Part shown: positions 25,913-38,011 of the stretch, piece by piece
Layout of the letters: each line of letters starts with the position of its first letter
Numbering within the stretch: the first letter of the stretch is position 1
Assembly (NCBI GenBank): GCA_026413225.1
Contig: CM048591.1
Coordinates: 44,745,303 to 44,809,302, forward strand
Reading direction: 5' to 3'
Length of the DNA stretch: 64,000 nucleotides
DNA from: Otis tarda
Taxonomy: Eukaryota > Chordata > Aves > Otidiformes > Otididae
The notes under the pieces: model-generated
The model's database searches: none
What the model was told of the DNA's origin: nothing
Seen by the model: only the letters and a program-made list of their open reading frames with translations
Made by a program: the position numbers and the translations under genes

Positions 25913-26833
25913 GATTGCTGCAGGCTATAAACTGGTAATTTGCAAAAATGTTCTCCATTTCTCAGTCTATTTGAGTAGCTGGAGGTACTGTACAATGTTT
26001 GTACATGCATGTTTAACACAGCCAACTAGAATGGGTATGAAGATCTCTTCCAGTACAGCATACTTCAGATTTTTGCTTAATGAGATAACTCATCTGATAG
26101 ACTGATTGCCTTGGTTGTTCACATAACTTTACAGTTGATATGTGGTATCAAAAGTCAGACATCTAATTTAGCAAAATTATAATTTTCTACTTGGTACTGA
26201 GCAGAAATCTTAATTTTCTCCTGTTCAAGCCTGTACATGTAGCAGTACTTGATAGCAAGTTCCACTTGAATATGTGCTTACTTTTTTTATATGAAATACA
26301 GCAAAGTAAGTTTGTTTATGAACAGCCATGTTGTTGTTCTGTATAGACAAGAACTGTGCCTGCCAAGAAAACTTTCTGGGAAAAGTGGATTAGGCTGTAG
26401 AGTGCCAGGATATTGGTTATGGTGTAGGAGGCTCACCTTCTAAAACAGAGAGGGCTAAGAGACTTGCTGTGTGCTCCCAGTTATTGAGGACCTATATGAA
26501 TTTCAGTTATGTTCAACAGTTCTCAATCTGTTAGATGCCTTTAAGTGTCTGAAGGGCAGAAACATGGAGATGCAGTTTGTTCTGGTACTACTGTACTTGG
26601 AACTGTCTTCCTATAGTTCCTTCAATAACAAAATAAAAAAAACCAAAATTTCCACAGGCTTCTGGTGGTAAGTATCCAGCACAAGGAAAATTACATGGTA
26701 TGTGTGTATTAGCAAGAGTCCAGAATTGCCTGTTTGACTGTTCAGACAGACAGACTAGACGTGCACGGTGAGCTATAACATAAAATGTTGTTATGAGAAC
26801 AGCACTCTGTGTGACTGCACAGCTTTCTTTTAA

Positions 26834-26923
26834 TGTTGTGGCTGTTTGGGTTCCTGGCATGATGATTTGTGACTTAAGATTAAAATCACATTGCCAGGGA
26901 TTACCACACAGCCATGACCACAG
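26834..26923 (+). ncRNA. MIR23B: mir-23b precursor hairpin
   Basis: The 3p mature sequence ATCACATTGCCAGGGATTAC(CAC) occupies 26885-26907 and is identical to vertebrate miR-23b-3p. The 5p arm at 26847-26868 (TGGGTTCCTGGCATGATGATTT) differs from human by one base. The arms pair around the loop GTGACTTAAGATTAAA, and the stem extends through GTGGCTGT pairing with ACAGCCAT. Seed-driven repression in angiogenesis, cardiac and neural contexts is known for the family. Its position ahead of mir-27b and mir-24 identifies it as the 23b rather than the 23a paralogue. Confidence 0.97.
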
Positions 26924-27065
26924 CTGCTAGTATGAAACTCACCATAACTATCCCATCTGTACACAGCATGGAATCCTCTCTGTCCATTAAACAACAAAAA
27001 AAGAGGAAAGCAGCAGACGCATCACAGAAGAACCTCATCCAATAATTAGCTGTACCGAGACGGAG

Positions 27066-27162
27066 ACCTCTCTGGCGAGGTGCAGAGCTTAGCTGATTGG
27101 TGAACAGTGATTGTTTCCCTCTTTGTTCACAGTGGCTAAGTTCTGCACCTGAGGAGAAGGGG
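27066..27162 (+). ncRNA. MIR27B: mir-27b precursor hairpin
   Basis: The 3p mature sequence TTCACAGTGGCTAAGTTCTG(C) is at 27126-27146 and the 5p AGAGCTTAGCTGATTGGTGA(AC) is at 27084-27105. Both match the vertebrate miR-27b products. The hairpin is about 97 nt, the same length as the human precursor, with small changes at the base of the stem and in the loop. It lies about 140 bp after mir-23b on the same strand, consistent with a shared primary transcript. Confidence 0.97.
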
Positions 27163-27615
27163 AGAGGAGACTTGCTTTGTGTCAGCCTGCGCAGGGCGGA
27201 GAGCATTTGCTGGCTGAGATACCTTGCTGCTGAATGTGCAGATTTACAATGAATGCACGTGTGACATGCAGCATATCGAGGATGAGAGGCAGAGGTGACT
27301 TGGGGAGGACCGAAGACTTGGTTTTAGTTGAGAATAAACAGCGCTCCTTAGATTCTCTGCAAATGTAAGGCATTGCCTACTGTAATTTGGTTATCATGCT
27401 CTTCTAAAGGTCAGAGGTAATAAATGTTTGTGACTTTGAACTGGAATTTTCTATAAAGCTTTGTTTTGTAGTCTTCTCTTTAACGGATGCTGTCATGATC
27501 TCTCTGCAGTTGTAGCTTAGCACTCTGTGTCGTTTGCAGGAAATGTTTTTTTTTTTCCGACTGGAGCTGCCACTTACGGCTGCTGCTGTTGTTCCAGGCT
27601 GTTGATGGACTCGTC

Positions 27616-27683
27616 CTCCGGTGCCTACTGAGCTGATATCAGTTCTGATTTTACACACTGGCTCAGTTCAGCAGGAACAGGAG
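27616..27683 (+). ncRNA. MIR24-1: mir-24 (24-1 type) precursor hairpin
   Basis: The 3p mature sequence TGGCTCAGTTCAGCAGGAAC(AG) is at 27659-27680 and the 5p TGCCTACTGAGCTGATATCA(GT) is at 27622-27643. Both match vertebrate miR-24 and the 24-1 5p arm. The precursor is 68 nt, as in human, with one visible loop change. It is the third member of the cluster, about 450 bp after mir-27b. In mammals the opposite strand of this hairpin yields miR-3074; the same foldback exists here on the - strand, but expression cannot be judged. Confidence 0.97.
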
Positions 27684-28987
27684 TCGAGCCCTAGAGCAAA
27701 AAAAGATGTACCTTTTCTAAGAGCCTTTGAGAAATGTTGTTACTGTTTTCTCTCAAAAACTGGATTAGTATACATTATGATGTCCTGATGTTAAACACTA
27801 AACGGCCTAAGGTGGAAAAGCTACCTACTTCGGTACTGTTTAGAGACCTGTTGGCTTAAGATGAGAAGGTATGTGGATATGTAGCACATGGCACCGAATT
27901 GCTCTGATAACTGACCTGTGACGTTATTTTCAGAGTAACCTACTAATAATCAAGAGAATGTGCTTGCACTGTGGATCTTCCCTGTCTTCTCCAGACCTTG
28001 TTCTGGTAGCTCTAGAAATCTAAAGAGATGATTGTTAACTCTATAACCATAGTTACGCTCTACGGATAACCTAAAAAATAACTCAATTTGGAAAGCTGGG
28101 GCAATCAGGAATGCATGGATACTTCTTTATCATGACAGAGTAATAATTTTTACTGCTGTTTCCATTGCAGGAAAGATCACAGAGAAACTCTTTTAATATA
28201 TCTCCTACTAAACCCCGATGGTACTAGGATTTCATTGACCCAAGACATCAAAGGAAGGATTGTGTGACTGCTAAAACAATCAGATGACAGAAACATTTAC
28301 CTCTCAGTATTTATGTCTTCCAGAGGCTCACTGTAACCAAGAATGCATGCACACAAAACAAACTACATACACACACACGTTTCTGTGGCTTTAGGTTGTT
28401 TTTTAATACAAGAAAATTCGGCGGTTTCCTTGCTCTTTGGTGATACAACTATTCTAGTTTGCAGATGCAAAAAACTCTTGATTTCATCGATTTTATGCAC
28501 TCCAGTCATTTGGCCAACATTAGTAATCTCTGAAATTTGATGAAACTGTATTCTGTACTTAAAATTTTGTTAGTAACTTGTATGCCAAATTAAAAAGAAA
28601 ATACAAAATTAGCAGGAGCTGGGCTGGGACTAGGGAAGGTTATTTGGAAGCAGAAATAATCTGTGAAAAGTGACCAGCCATCATCCTGGTGTTAGGATGG
28701 AACTGAAGGAAAAACAAAGATTAGCATTCTCTCTGTGTCTTCTTTAGGTTAACTTTTACCAGAAATGTCAGACCTTGCATTCTCTGAAAATGTCTTCCAC
28801 ACCCCTGTGCAGCTCCTTTTGTAGAGTGATATATAGCAAGTGCAGTTCTCCTTTCCTCGGAACATACTGCTCCACTGATCAGAAGACATCTTAATTGTTC
28901 CTTTCAGAGAGTAAGAATTTAAAGCACAAACATTTGTGAACATATTTATTTTGTACACTATTGTTTTAGATCAAATACTCTTGTAAA

Positions 28988-28993
28988 AATAAA
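28988..28993 (+). terminator. Candidate distal poly(A) signal
   Basis: AATAAA is followed within 20 bp by a GT-rich stretch (AAGTGTGTGTAGTC), the classic layout of a vertebrate cleavage site. It would end a + strand transcript containing the whole microRNA cluster, whether a long AOPEP 3' UTR or an independent primary microRNA. Confidence 0.5.
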
Positions 28994-31900
28994 CACTTTT
29001 TTCAAGTGTGTGTAGTCTTTCATTGTACAGTGGTTCAACATTAATTTACAAACCTTGGAAAAAGAATTACTCCATTTCTGCTTTTGCTGTAGGAGAGAAG
29101 CAGCTGAAACTTGGTAGTTAATGGATATTAATGCAAGAAATTAAATGTGGTAATTATTTTTTTTTAAAGTTACTGTGCTCAGAATCTAAAGTAAGAGCTT
29201 GCCTCAGCAGTCCAAAGTGCCTCTTCAGCTCACTACATTTTCTGACCTCCTCCTTTCCAGGCACACAGTGTCAATACCTGAATTATGGGACACTCAGCAA
29301 CTTCTTTCAAATGCAGCAAGAGTTAGGAAATTGTCCAGGAACACACTGAGATACCGCAATGGCTTACTAATGTAGTTACGCTCACAGATGTAGTTATTAA
29401 GGGATCCCATTCATAAAAGAGTTAGGCTTCATTTCACAGGTTTTTCTGCAAAAGCCAGCAAAGGAAACCAGCTTGCTTTTTGCCTTTTCCATTGAGTAAG
29501 GGAAATTACCCAGAGCTGGATAAGGCTCTTGGACAAGAAATTAAATATTCTGTAAGCCTGTTCATAACCAGTACTGTTAAAACTACATGGCAGGTAAGAC
29601 ATTCCACACATTTGCAAATAACACCAGATTTTTGTTCTTTCAAAACAATCTACTTCTCTCACTTTAAAAAAAAAATACTGAACACAGCAGTTGTTTATTT
29701 TGCTTGCTACAGCTGTTCCAGTCTGTCTCAGCAGTATTAATGCGAGCATGAACTTGAACATCAATTTCCCTCACAGCTTTGTAAGCCACCATGCATTGTA
29801 GCAACTGAGAAAATGAACAGAAAATAAAACCCTAACACCAAACCTGAAAAATGGCAAGAAGGTGGCAGCCCTGGGCCTCTATTTGGGCTTCTATGGCCTT
29901 TTGTTGCTAATCCAAGCATTGCTAAATAGAGTGGGGCTCCAGATACTCATAACTCATCAGAAGAGAGAAGAGGAGATTCCTGTATGTATTACATGGTAGC
30001 CCAATTAACATGATATAAGTCTTAGTTTAAAATCTTTCTGAATGGTGTAAAAAGCTCCGGGATTGAACCATACAAAGTGTCATTTAACTATTTAAGTTTT
30101 TAATACACCCTATTCAAAGTTTAGCAGAAAAAAAAAAATCATCAGTGTTTAGCACTGTTCATTTTAATCAAGATTCTCTCCAGGTGGGTCTTTCCATATT
30201 AATTTCATTGGAGGAGAAAGTTGTAGCTTCTAATTATAGTAAATAAAAGCAAACAACAACAACAACAACAAAATCCGTTTCCAAATGGAAATCATTACTA
30301 GAAGGGATGTTTTATAAAATGTACGAAATGATAACCTTAATCCAGGCTTGACTGTCAACACTCTAAAATCCAGTGAAAATGCCCATTTAAGAAGCTGTTT
30401 GTTCTTAAGTATAGTAAGGCATTTGGGGAAAATGGCAGAAACATTACGACATTAAATCTCTGTTCAGAGCTGAAAACTAAGACTTCAAGGCTAACATACA
30501 TTTACATACGGACAGACATGGCTATGACAAGCACAGGCATTCATGTAGGTGTGCCATTGCCTTAAGCTTTCATTCTACTTCTGTTTCATAGTCAGTCCCC
30601 TCTGAATAAAGTAAAGCATTTTGTTTGGTTTTTTTTTCCTCACATCCCTAATTCAGGCCTTGCCAAACACTGTAGCGTAGTTTTATTTTGGACAGCATTA
30701 GAAAGCCTGATGCAGAAGGCTGGACTGTCTCCCACTTCACTTCATTGGGCCAGCAGCTGGTTAGGATCTCACTGATTCTTTCCTAGGCATAGCTTTTAGC
30801 TGTAAAAATTAATCTCAGGTTGAGCTAAAATGGTACCTGTATAGCTAGGCAAGGATCACCACTTGTCTTCCTGTGCTGCTTACTGCGTCACTTCTTCAGC
30901 ATGAAGACAAACCACGATGGGGGGGTGACCTAGGGAAGGCCCTTGGACCCTTAGAGGAGAGGCGTTGCTGGTCATACCCTTTCTGCACAAACATGGAGTA
31001 AAAACATACCGTTTTGCTGGCAGCAGTTCCTCCACATTGTTTTCTGTCTTCAGCTTTGCTGGGAGGTGTTTGCAGCTGCTGCTGGCTGGGTGCTTGCTCC
31101 TTGAGGAGGGAAGTAGCTGTACCCTGCTGCTCGTTCCTTGTACATGAGAGGGAAGGGGAAAATGGCGGAGCCTGGAAACAGCAGGTCTGGCCAGAAACAC
31201 AGCCTCAGCCAGCAGGCAGCTTGAGGAGACAAGTAGGCCTCGAGGCATAAGGAGTCCATCTGGATTTCCACCACATGAAAAGCACTATGAAAAAGGATAT
31301 TACAAAAACAGAACAAAAAGTTCTATAGAGCTAGGCGATTATAATGTATCATGCAGAGTTCTGCAGCCAGCTAGTTTATCTCCACAGCTGATGAAAGCCT
31401 TGTGAACTAGTATTTCTAGTACAGAAAATTTTAGCTGTTTTGCTAAAGAGTTTGCAGGTGGGGGCTCCTCTGCATATGTAAGTATGCTGGGGGAAACCAT
31501 GGCACCCTTGTAAGAATGAACAAGTAGCTAAGTTCCTGTGTGTCGTTTCGTGCCAGTTACTAGTTTTGGGTTGCTGCTTTCCTAGCAGAAACTGGACTGG
31601 AAATACCTGGAAAACCCACACCTTTCAGGACTAGGTCACCCTGTACCACAGACGGGGGGTGGTGGGTCCTGCACGTACTGCCAGGCTGGTGCGGGAACGC
31701 AGCAGGTCGCGTGTTATGGATTGTCGTGCACTGCGGCACTGCTGTCTCGGTGTTGGTGCCCAAAGAGGGAGGAATTGCCATGCCTTCACAGGTCTGTCTT
31801 TCTGTATGCATGATTTGAGAGTCAGGAGTAGTTTTGTGTTACTTATCTAAGAACATTGAAGTTTTACATCTGTAACTTAATGGTATTTTCCTCTGAGCAA

Positions 31901-33807
31901 AGCACTCAATATAAAATGTACTTCTATAGTAAGACTACCGTTTGACATAAACCCACATACTGAGCACAAAACCGTACTCTAATTCACTGCAGACCTTATT
32001 CCAGGACATTAATTCTTAATATCTAAAAATAAAATAAGAGATTTTGTGGTCTTTTAAAACTATAAAATGTCTACCTTTGTGCTACAAGCCCTGTTATTTG
32101 TGAGTCAGGTTTGAGGTCCTCTGTAACAGACAGAGATTTTCACAGACATGTAAGTGCATTTCTGTTCTTGGCCCCAGTCTTTGATGCCCAGACTAGTAGT
32201 CCAAAAAAAAAAAAAAAAGAATTAATTACAAGAAAGGACAAGGAAGCAACCAAAAAGAAGAGCCTGACTCATCTAGACTTTCAGCACAAGTGTACTGAGT
32301 TTAGGCGCATATAGTTACTGAAGTGCATGTGTACACTGAGGGGGATAGGTTCCCTTGTTTCTTTGGATGCAATATACTGAAAAAATTATTTGTAAAACTT
32401 ACCTTTCTGGCAGGCTGGCATTTTGTACTAAGCGAATTGAGACATCTGCACAGTACTTGGGAGATAAGCTGCATTTGTCCTTTTACTGTGAGTAAAACTG
32501 AGGGCATATTTTCTGCACAAAATTAAGGGCCTGATTCCTACTGCTTGTAGCTGCCAGAATACAAGGCATTTGTTATAACCATTATTTAAAGGCATGCAGA
32601 AATTGCAGTTGCGTAAAGATTTGCTTTTTCATGATAATTTATGCCACAGAAAACAGAACTTAATTTTAAGCTGAGCATCACTTTGTATTAGCCCAGGACC
32701 CCAAGAGCAGTAATGCCCACAGTACTACTATGCAAAAGCCTGGTTTTGCTTATTGCCCCATTGGAGAGATGACAGCTCTGCCATCCTGTCACACCCCTCC
32801 ACCTCAGTAGCATCTGGACATCGGTGTAACCTTTGGTTAATGTAGCTCACTTCAGTCATCTCTGAAAAAAATGCCATTTCCCTGACTACTGCCAGGCTTT
32901 TCCTCTGGGCTTGCTGGGAGCGGTGTCTCAGCACTGGGACTCTCCACTGAAACTCATTCTGGGACATTTTATTCATGAGCCAGTGGTGTTTGTTTTGCCA
33001 CTGGCATCATCCCCAGCCATCCTGACTGGACACTGCTAGATTGAAAGAGACTAGTTTGAGAGGCTGGTGTTTGGCACTATAATGCATTTCACTTAATTGT
33101 TAATTCTGAAAGGACAGTGGTCATCATCTACTACACAGAAAAAGGTGTATTTATATATTTTTATTAACCTCATGTTGTTGCATCACAATATCATCTAACT
33201 TTTTGGTTTTCAGTTTGTTTGTATTTGGTAGCAACAGCCTTCGGCTTTACAACTAACTGTACCTCCTCACAGTCAGCTCTTGCAAACACAACAAAACTAA
33301 AAAATACAGTACATCAGCAGCCATCTTTTAGTCCATTCTGCATCTATCTCCTGGTGTGCCTGACACTCACCTGTTTAACTGCCAGGCATGAGCAATTAAA
33401 AATTAATTCTGATGTATTCAGTTTTACATCTGAAAAGTAGTTCATTTTTCTTGTTCCCTAATGTAAAATGTAAGCCCCCCCTTTCACATGCCCCTTCCCT
33501 ACAGCCATGGCATCATCACTCATTTTGAGCTCTGTTTTTCCCTGCAGTAATGTGGCCATAGTACTGTGCAATACTGCCGTTAAGATTTTGTCATTGCCAC
33601 CACTTGTGCTGAAACTGCCCACCATTCCCTAAACTCTTTGTCACCTCCTGTTCCTTTTGACTACAAGAATAATTTTTAATAAGCTGCCGGTTTTAGTTGA
33701 TGGAAAAAAATGTCCATTTGTTTGAATATTAAAAAAAAAAATGCAACTACGTGACATAAATGCTGAACTTTCTTGTTTGTTTTACATAGCTGAAGAGTCA
33801 GATGAAT
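28994..33807. other. Intergenic region between AOPEP and FANCC, left part
   Basis: I see no recognisable gene. It contains an AAC microsatellite (30252-30273), poly-A runs (for example near 32203-32218) and unique AT-rich sequence. Open frames here are short and show no familiar domains. Confidence 0.6.
30252..30273. repeat. AAC microsatellite
   Basis: Six to seven AAC units lie in the intergenic region. It is the same motif as the longer array at 21657-21682. Confidence 0.85.
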
Positions 33808-34251
33808 AATCATAGAATCATAGAATGGTTTGAGTTGCAACGAACCTTAAAGATCATCTAGTTCCAACTCCCCTGCCATGGGCAGGGATGCCTTCCACTA
33901 GACCAGGGTCACTCAAAGCCCCATCCAGCCTGGCCTTGAACGTTTCCAGGGATGGGGCATCCACAGCTTCCCTGGGCAACCTGTTCCACTGCCTCACCAA
34001 CCTCACAGTAAAGAATTTCTTTCTTGTGTCCAGTCTGAATCTACCCTCTTTAGAGCCATTACTCCTTGTCCTATCACTACATGCCCTTGTCAAAACTCCC
34101 TCTCCAGTTCTCTTGTAGGCTCCCTCTAGGTACTGGAAGGCCACTCTAAGGTCTCCCCGGAGCCTCCTCTTTCCAGGCTCAACAACCCCAACTCTCTCAG
34201 CCTGTCCTCATAGGAGAGGTGTTCCAACCCTCTGATCATCTTCGTGGCCCT
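33808..34251 (-). mobile_element. CR1 LINE, 5'-truncated, - strand
   Basis: The left edge carries AATCATAGAATCATAGAATGG, the reverse complement of the CR1 tail, so the element reads leftward. About 290 bp of the interior still read as the end of CR1 ORF2. Recognisable residues include VRQWNRLPREAVDAPSLETF and FKARLDGAL (on -, about 33900-34010). The copy is truncated within ORF2, and its right edge abuts unique sequence after GTGGCCCT. Confidence 0.92.
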
Positions 34252-36668
34252 GAAGTCTTAAGCTAGCTGATCCTCTTTTACCAATATCAAGTAATGTCAG
34301 CATCAGCTGTAGAACAGATGTGACGCTGAGAAAAGCGATTGCTCTACACCACAGAACAAGTTTGTGAATTTTTAGCATTATAATTTATATTTGGCATCAA
34401 GAGCACTCAGCACTAAACCCACAGGCAAGAAACAAAATAACAAAAAATTATTCTCCTTTCTGTCTTGAAACATAGCTAGTAAAGACTGGGGTTTCTAGTG
34501 TGTTTTAGAGGTGGTAAGGACCCACTGCTTCCAATGCAGTCAGGGAGGAGCAGGTTACTCTCCAAACGTCTGAAAATTCAGAGCTAAACTGTCTTTCAGA
34601 TTCACAAAAGAAAATTGATTTGATAGGAAAATGATGAAAGTGGCTCCTTAACAGGATATCCTGTGGCAGTACTGTCTTTATTTTTGGTCAATACACATGG
34701 ATTGTCAGACTCTGCAATACATTTTGAAGACGTGTCCCAAAGCAGAGTTACTGTTTAAGTGGCATACCATTATCTGCCTGTTCAAATGCCTGATTTTTGA
34801 AACAGAGGGGGACAGCATGGATATAATACCAAACTCTCTTCTTCTTTCAATATTCTATCAAAATTAAGTTTGCTGACTCTGAAGAAGTCAGGGCAGGGAA
34901 CAGCTGACTTAGACACTGCTGTGTGGTTAGACAGAACTATGTATGTGAAGGATCTCAGCAGAAAGAACAGATACTTAGCTCATCGTGATTTTATATGCAA
35001 ATTCTTCAACTTCATTCTATGGTGTTTGCATAACTTTGAGGTATTCCATCTTAAAAATATTTAAAAAAAAATGTGACTGGATCTATCATGTCTAGAGGCT
35101 GCCCATCCACAAAGAAGAGCTAAGAGAGGAAATATTGTCTCTGGCTTAGCTGCTGGAATGGCAGAACACATTGTCGGAACAAAGTGAACCTTACTAAAAA
35201 GAAACTAACTTTATGGGTGTGAATGAGCAGTAATCCACATATTAAAATTTGTGCTAGGGTACTGCCTGGGAGCAGGGCTGCCATCACACACACAGAGACA
35301 TACAGGGGCTGAGACTGGTACACTGCATGACTCACACCGTTACCTAACTTAGCCTAGAAAAACCCAGCTGGTTTTGGTTGCTTCATTCACTTTCTCCTAG
35401 AAAGCCATTATGGATCATATCTACAGTCTTCTTGGATCCTGGGCAGAATGGGAGAGAGGGGGAAGAGAAAGACAAGGCAAGCTTCTGCCTGAAGAGGAAC
35501 TGTGTCTGAGAGCTGCCTCTGCCAATGCAGCAAGCAGAAGCAGAACTGTTGAAAATACATCAATATCTCAGAAAAGCGATGATGAAAAATAGTCCATAGC
35601 TATCATAAGAAACCTTTAAATCCCAACAGAATTATTGTTCCAAAATGGATGTTATAACTTAATTGCAAGGTTTGGGCTTGACATTTGCTAAGCATCCTTT
35701 TGTGGCCTCGGTCAAGCAGGCCAGAGCAAGCAAGTCAGTCGGGCCCTAAAAGTATGCTGTGCAGGGTACTGCTCAGCACTGATCATTTGTGCTTTAGCAA
35801 AGAAGCAAGCCCACCAGAAGGGAAAGCTGAAACATAATACTGGTTTTTGCAATGCATTTGAAGAAGAAATTTGGTAGTCTATGGAGACATGTGTGTTTTT
35901 GTCATGTCTCCAGAAAAATACAGTAATGATCCTACCTGCTAGAAACTCACAGACAATGCCTGAGTTCCAGACACACATATCTGTCATTTCCATCTTAGGC
36001 ATTAACTCTGTAGCAAATTTCAAGGCCTCTCTCCTCATCAGTGGAATTTGATATTGGCTTTTCCCTCTCTATCTGCAGACATCTCGAGCTGATACGGAAG
36101 TGCAGCACAATCATGAGATTAAAAGCACTTAGACACTGGTAGTGTCTACAGGGAATGATAATACAGATGGGGAATTTGTATCTTCAGCTACCATTATAAG
36201 TTAGTTTGGAATAATAAAAAAAAAAAAGTCATATTTTTAAACAACTTACATGCAGTAGAAGTTATAGTATCATTAGTCAAAACAAAGAAAAGCTGCTTTC
36301 TCATACATGAAATATTAAAAAGGAACTTTTAACAGTAGCATGCAAATGACATATTGTATGCACCTTTCAGGAGCCTCAAACCCACAAGCTGAGAAATAAA
36401 ATCAAAACAGCAAGGAATGAATAAACTGTATATGCAGGCTGATTTGACACATACGCATGGGAAATCTCAAGGACAGTGTAATTCAGAACATAAATAACTA
36501 AGTGGTTATTATGGTCAAGAAATGTAAAAATGTGTTCTTTTCAAGATGGCAGTATGCATCTGCAAAATTTCACAGGCCTAACAGATAGTTTTATTCAAAA
36601 TAATAGAAAAGAGAGGGTCATTGTTCCTGAGAGTCTGCTTTTCTATGAAATGAGTCTACCATCTCATG
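34252..36668. other. Intergenic region, no feature recognised
   Basis: Unique AT-rich sequence with several short poly-A runs (for example near 36210-36230). No gene, RNA or mobile element is recognised. Confidence 0.55.
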
Positions 36669-36724
36669 TTTGGACTTGATGATCTTGGAAGTCTTTTCCA
36701 ACCCTAAAGATTCTATGATTCTAT
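36669..36724 (+). mobile_element. CR1 3' tail, first of two head-to-tail copies
   Basis: TTGGACTTGATGATCTTGG, TTTTCCAACC and ATTCTATGATTCTAT mark the very end of a CR1. Only about 55 bp are present. The tail directly abuts the 5' edge of a second CR1 fragment. Confidence 0.88.
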
Positions 36725-36948
36725 TTGGATATTAGGAAAAATTTCTTTGCTGAAAGAGTGGTCAGGCACTGGAACAGGCTGCCAAAGGAAGTGGTGGAGT
36801 CACCATCCCTGGAGGTGTTCAAAGAACGTGTAGACGTGGCACTTGAGGACATGGTTTAGTGGAGATGGTGGTGTTAGGTTGATGGTTGGACTTGATGATC
36901 TTGGAGGTATTTTCCAACCTTAAAGATTCTATGATTCCATGGTTCTAT
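36725..36948 (+). mobile_element. CR1 3' fragment, second head-to-tail copy
   Basis: About 220 bp of CR1 3' end on the + strand. It starts at GGATATTAGGAAAAATTTCT, passes CACTGGAACAGGCTGCC and GTGGAGTCACCATCCCTGGA, and ends with TTGATGATCTTGG, TTTCCAACC and a degraded ATTCTATGATT tail. It belongs to the same subfamily type as the fragment just before it. Confidence 0.92.
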
Positions 36949-38011
36949 TGGACATAATACAGAAGAGTTATGAAACATGCTTTTGAAGTAGCAAGATTTT
37001 CTATTAAAGACAGCATTGCTCGGGTTTTTTCTGCTAGTTGTTGATGTTCAGGTTAACTGTCTTAAATGGAATTGTTATTTCCTAATCTTATCAGTACTAC
37101 AATTAAATTGAATATAAAAATCACTGCTAAATTTCTGCAACTGAGTTTCAACATCCTGGGTTTTCTTCTTCCTTCTCATCCTCTCTCCCTTGACACAGAG
37201 GCAAAAATATAAAATACGAATTAAGGCGCAATCCGTGGCTCCTAACTATATTGCTGCAATGCAGCTACAGCCAGCTGACATTTCAAATTTTTGTTTCAGT
37301 GGCTGATGGCAACCCAATGCCTGTCCTTAGCTGGCTTCTGGCCACTAAAAGGACTCAGTCATTATGAGTACACTTAAGCCATCAGAAGGGGTTCATGGGG
37401 TTTATGCCTTTTCAGCAGCCAGACAACTGGTTAGAGGAAGATAGCCAAGGCAAGCAAGAGAAACTCCTTTTTGGCATTCACTAGTGAACAGACCACCTAA
37501 CAGCAAATCCCCAGAATATGCTACTCTCTGCTAATGCAGCAAATGAAATGGCTATCCTGAGCACATCTTTTAAATCCAGGCAAGTATTTAAGGAAAATTT
37601 TTATCACAAGTAAGAAAAATGTGCCAGAGAGGTAGGTGGACTTACTTAAACAGGCCCACATGTGAACACTGCTATGAATTAAGTGCTAGAGGGCTGCCTC
37701 TAACACCAGCAAATTCAGCTACATTGGTTTAACTTCTGGTGTTGCCCAGCAAAACAGGCTGGTTGCATAACAAAGCTATTGCAGACAATCTGAAACACCA
37801 TTCTTACATCACAAAAACTCCTGCATTTTAATCAGCACAGCATTATTCACTCACACAGAACACTGGCATTTTATTCTGTCATTGGATAATGCAGCAAAGA
37901 AATGGAGTGAACCTGGTTTAGTAGTGTTTGGTGTAACAAATGCAAGTCGTTTTTGCTAGATGTTTCATTCTGAACTTGTATAGTGCCTCAGAAATTTTTT
38001 TTTATTAGAAA
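36949..38011. other. Intergenic region, no feature recognised
   Basis: About 1.06 kb of unique sequence between CR1 copies. No coding exon or repeat is recognised. Confidence 0.55.

Larger units (their letters stand above)
25238..28993 (+). other. AOPEP: AOPEP 3' UTR / downstream transcribed region
   Basis: This is non-coding sequence after the AOPEP stop. Candidate poly(A) signals are at 25907-25912 and 28988-28993. Between them lie the three microRNA hairpins. It may be a long 3' UTR, a read-through transcript or a separate primary microRNA transcript; the sequence alone does not decide. Outside the hairpins I see no further RNA gene or repeat. Confidence 0.55.

Noticed and set aside
26834-27683. 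Possibility that the cluster is the miR-23a/27a/24-2 paralogue
   Set aside because: The 27b 5p arm, the 24-1 5p arm and the position next to AOPEP and FANCC all match the 23b cluster.
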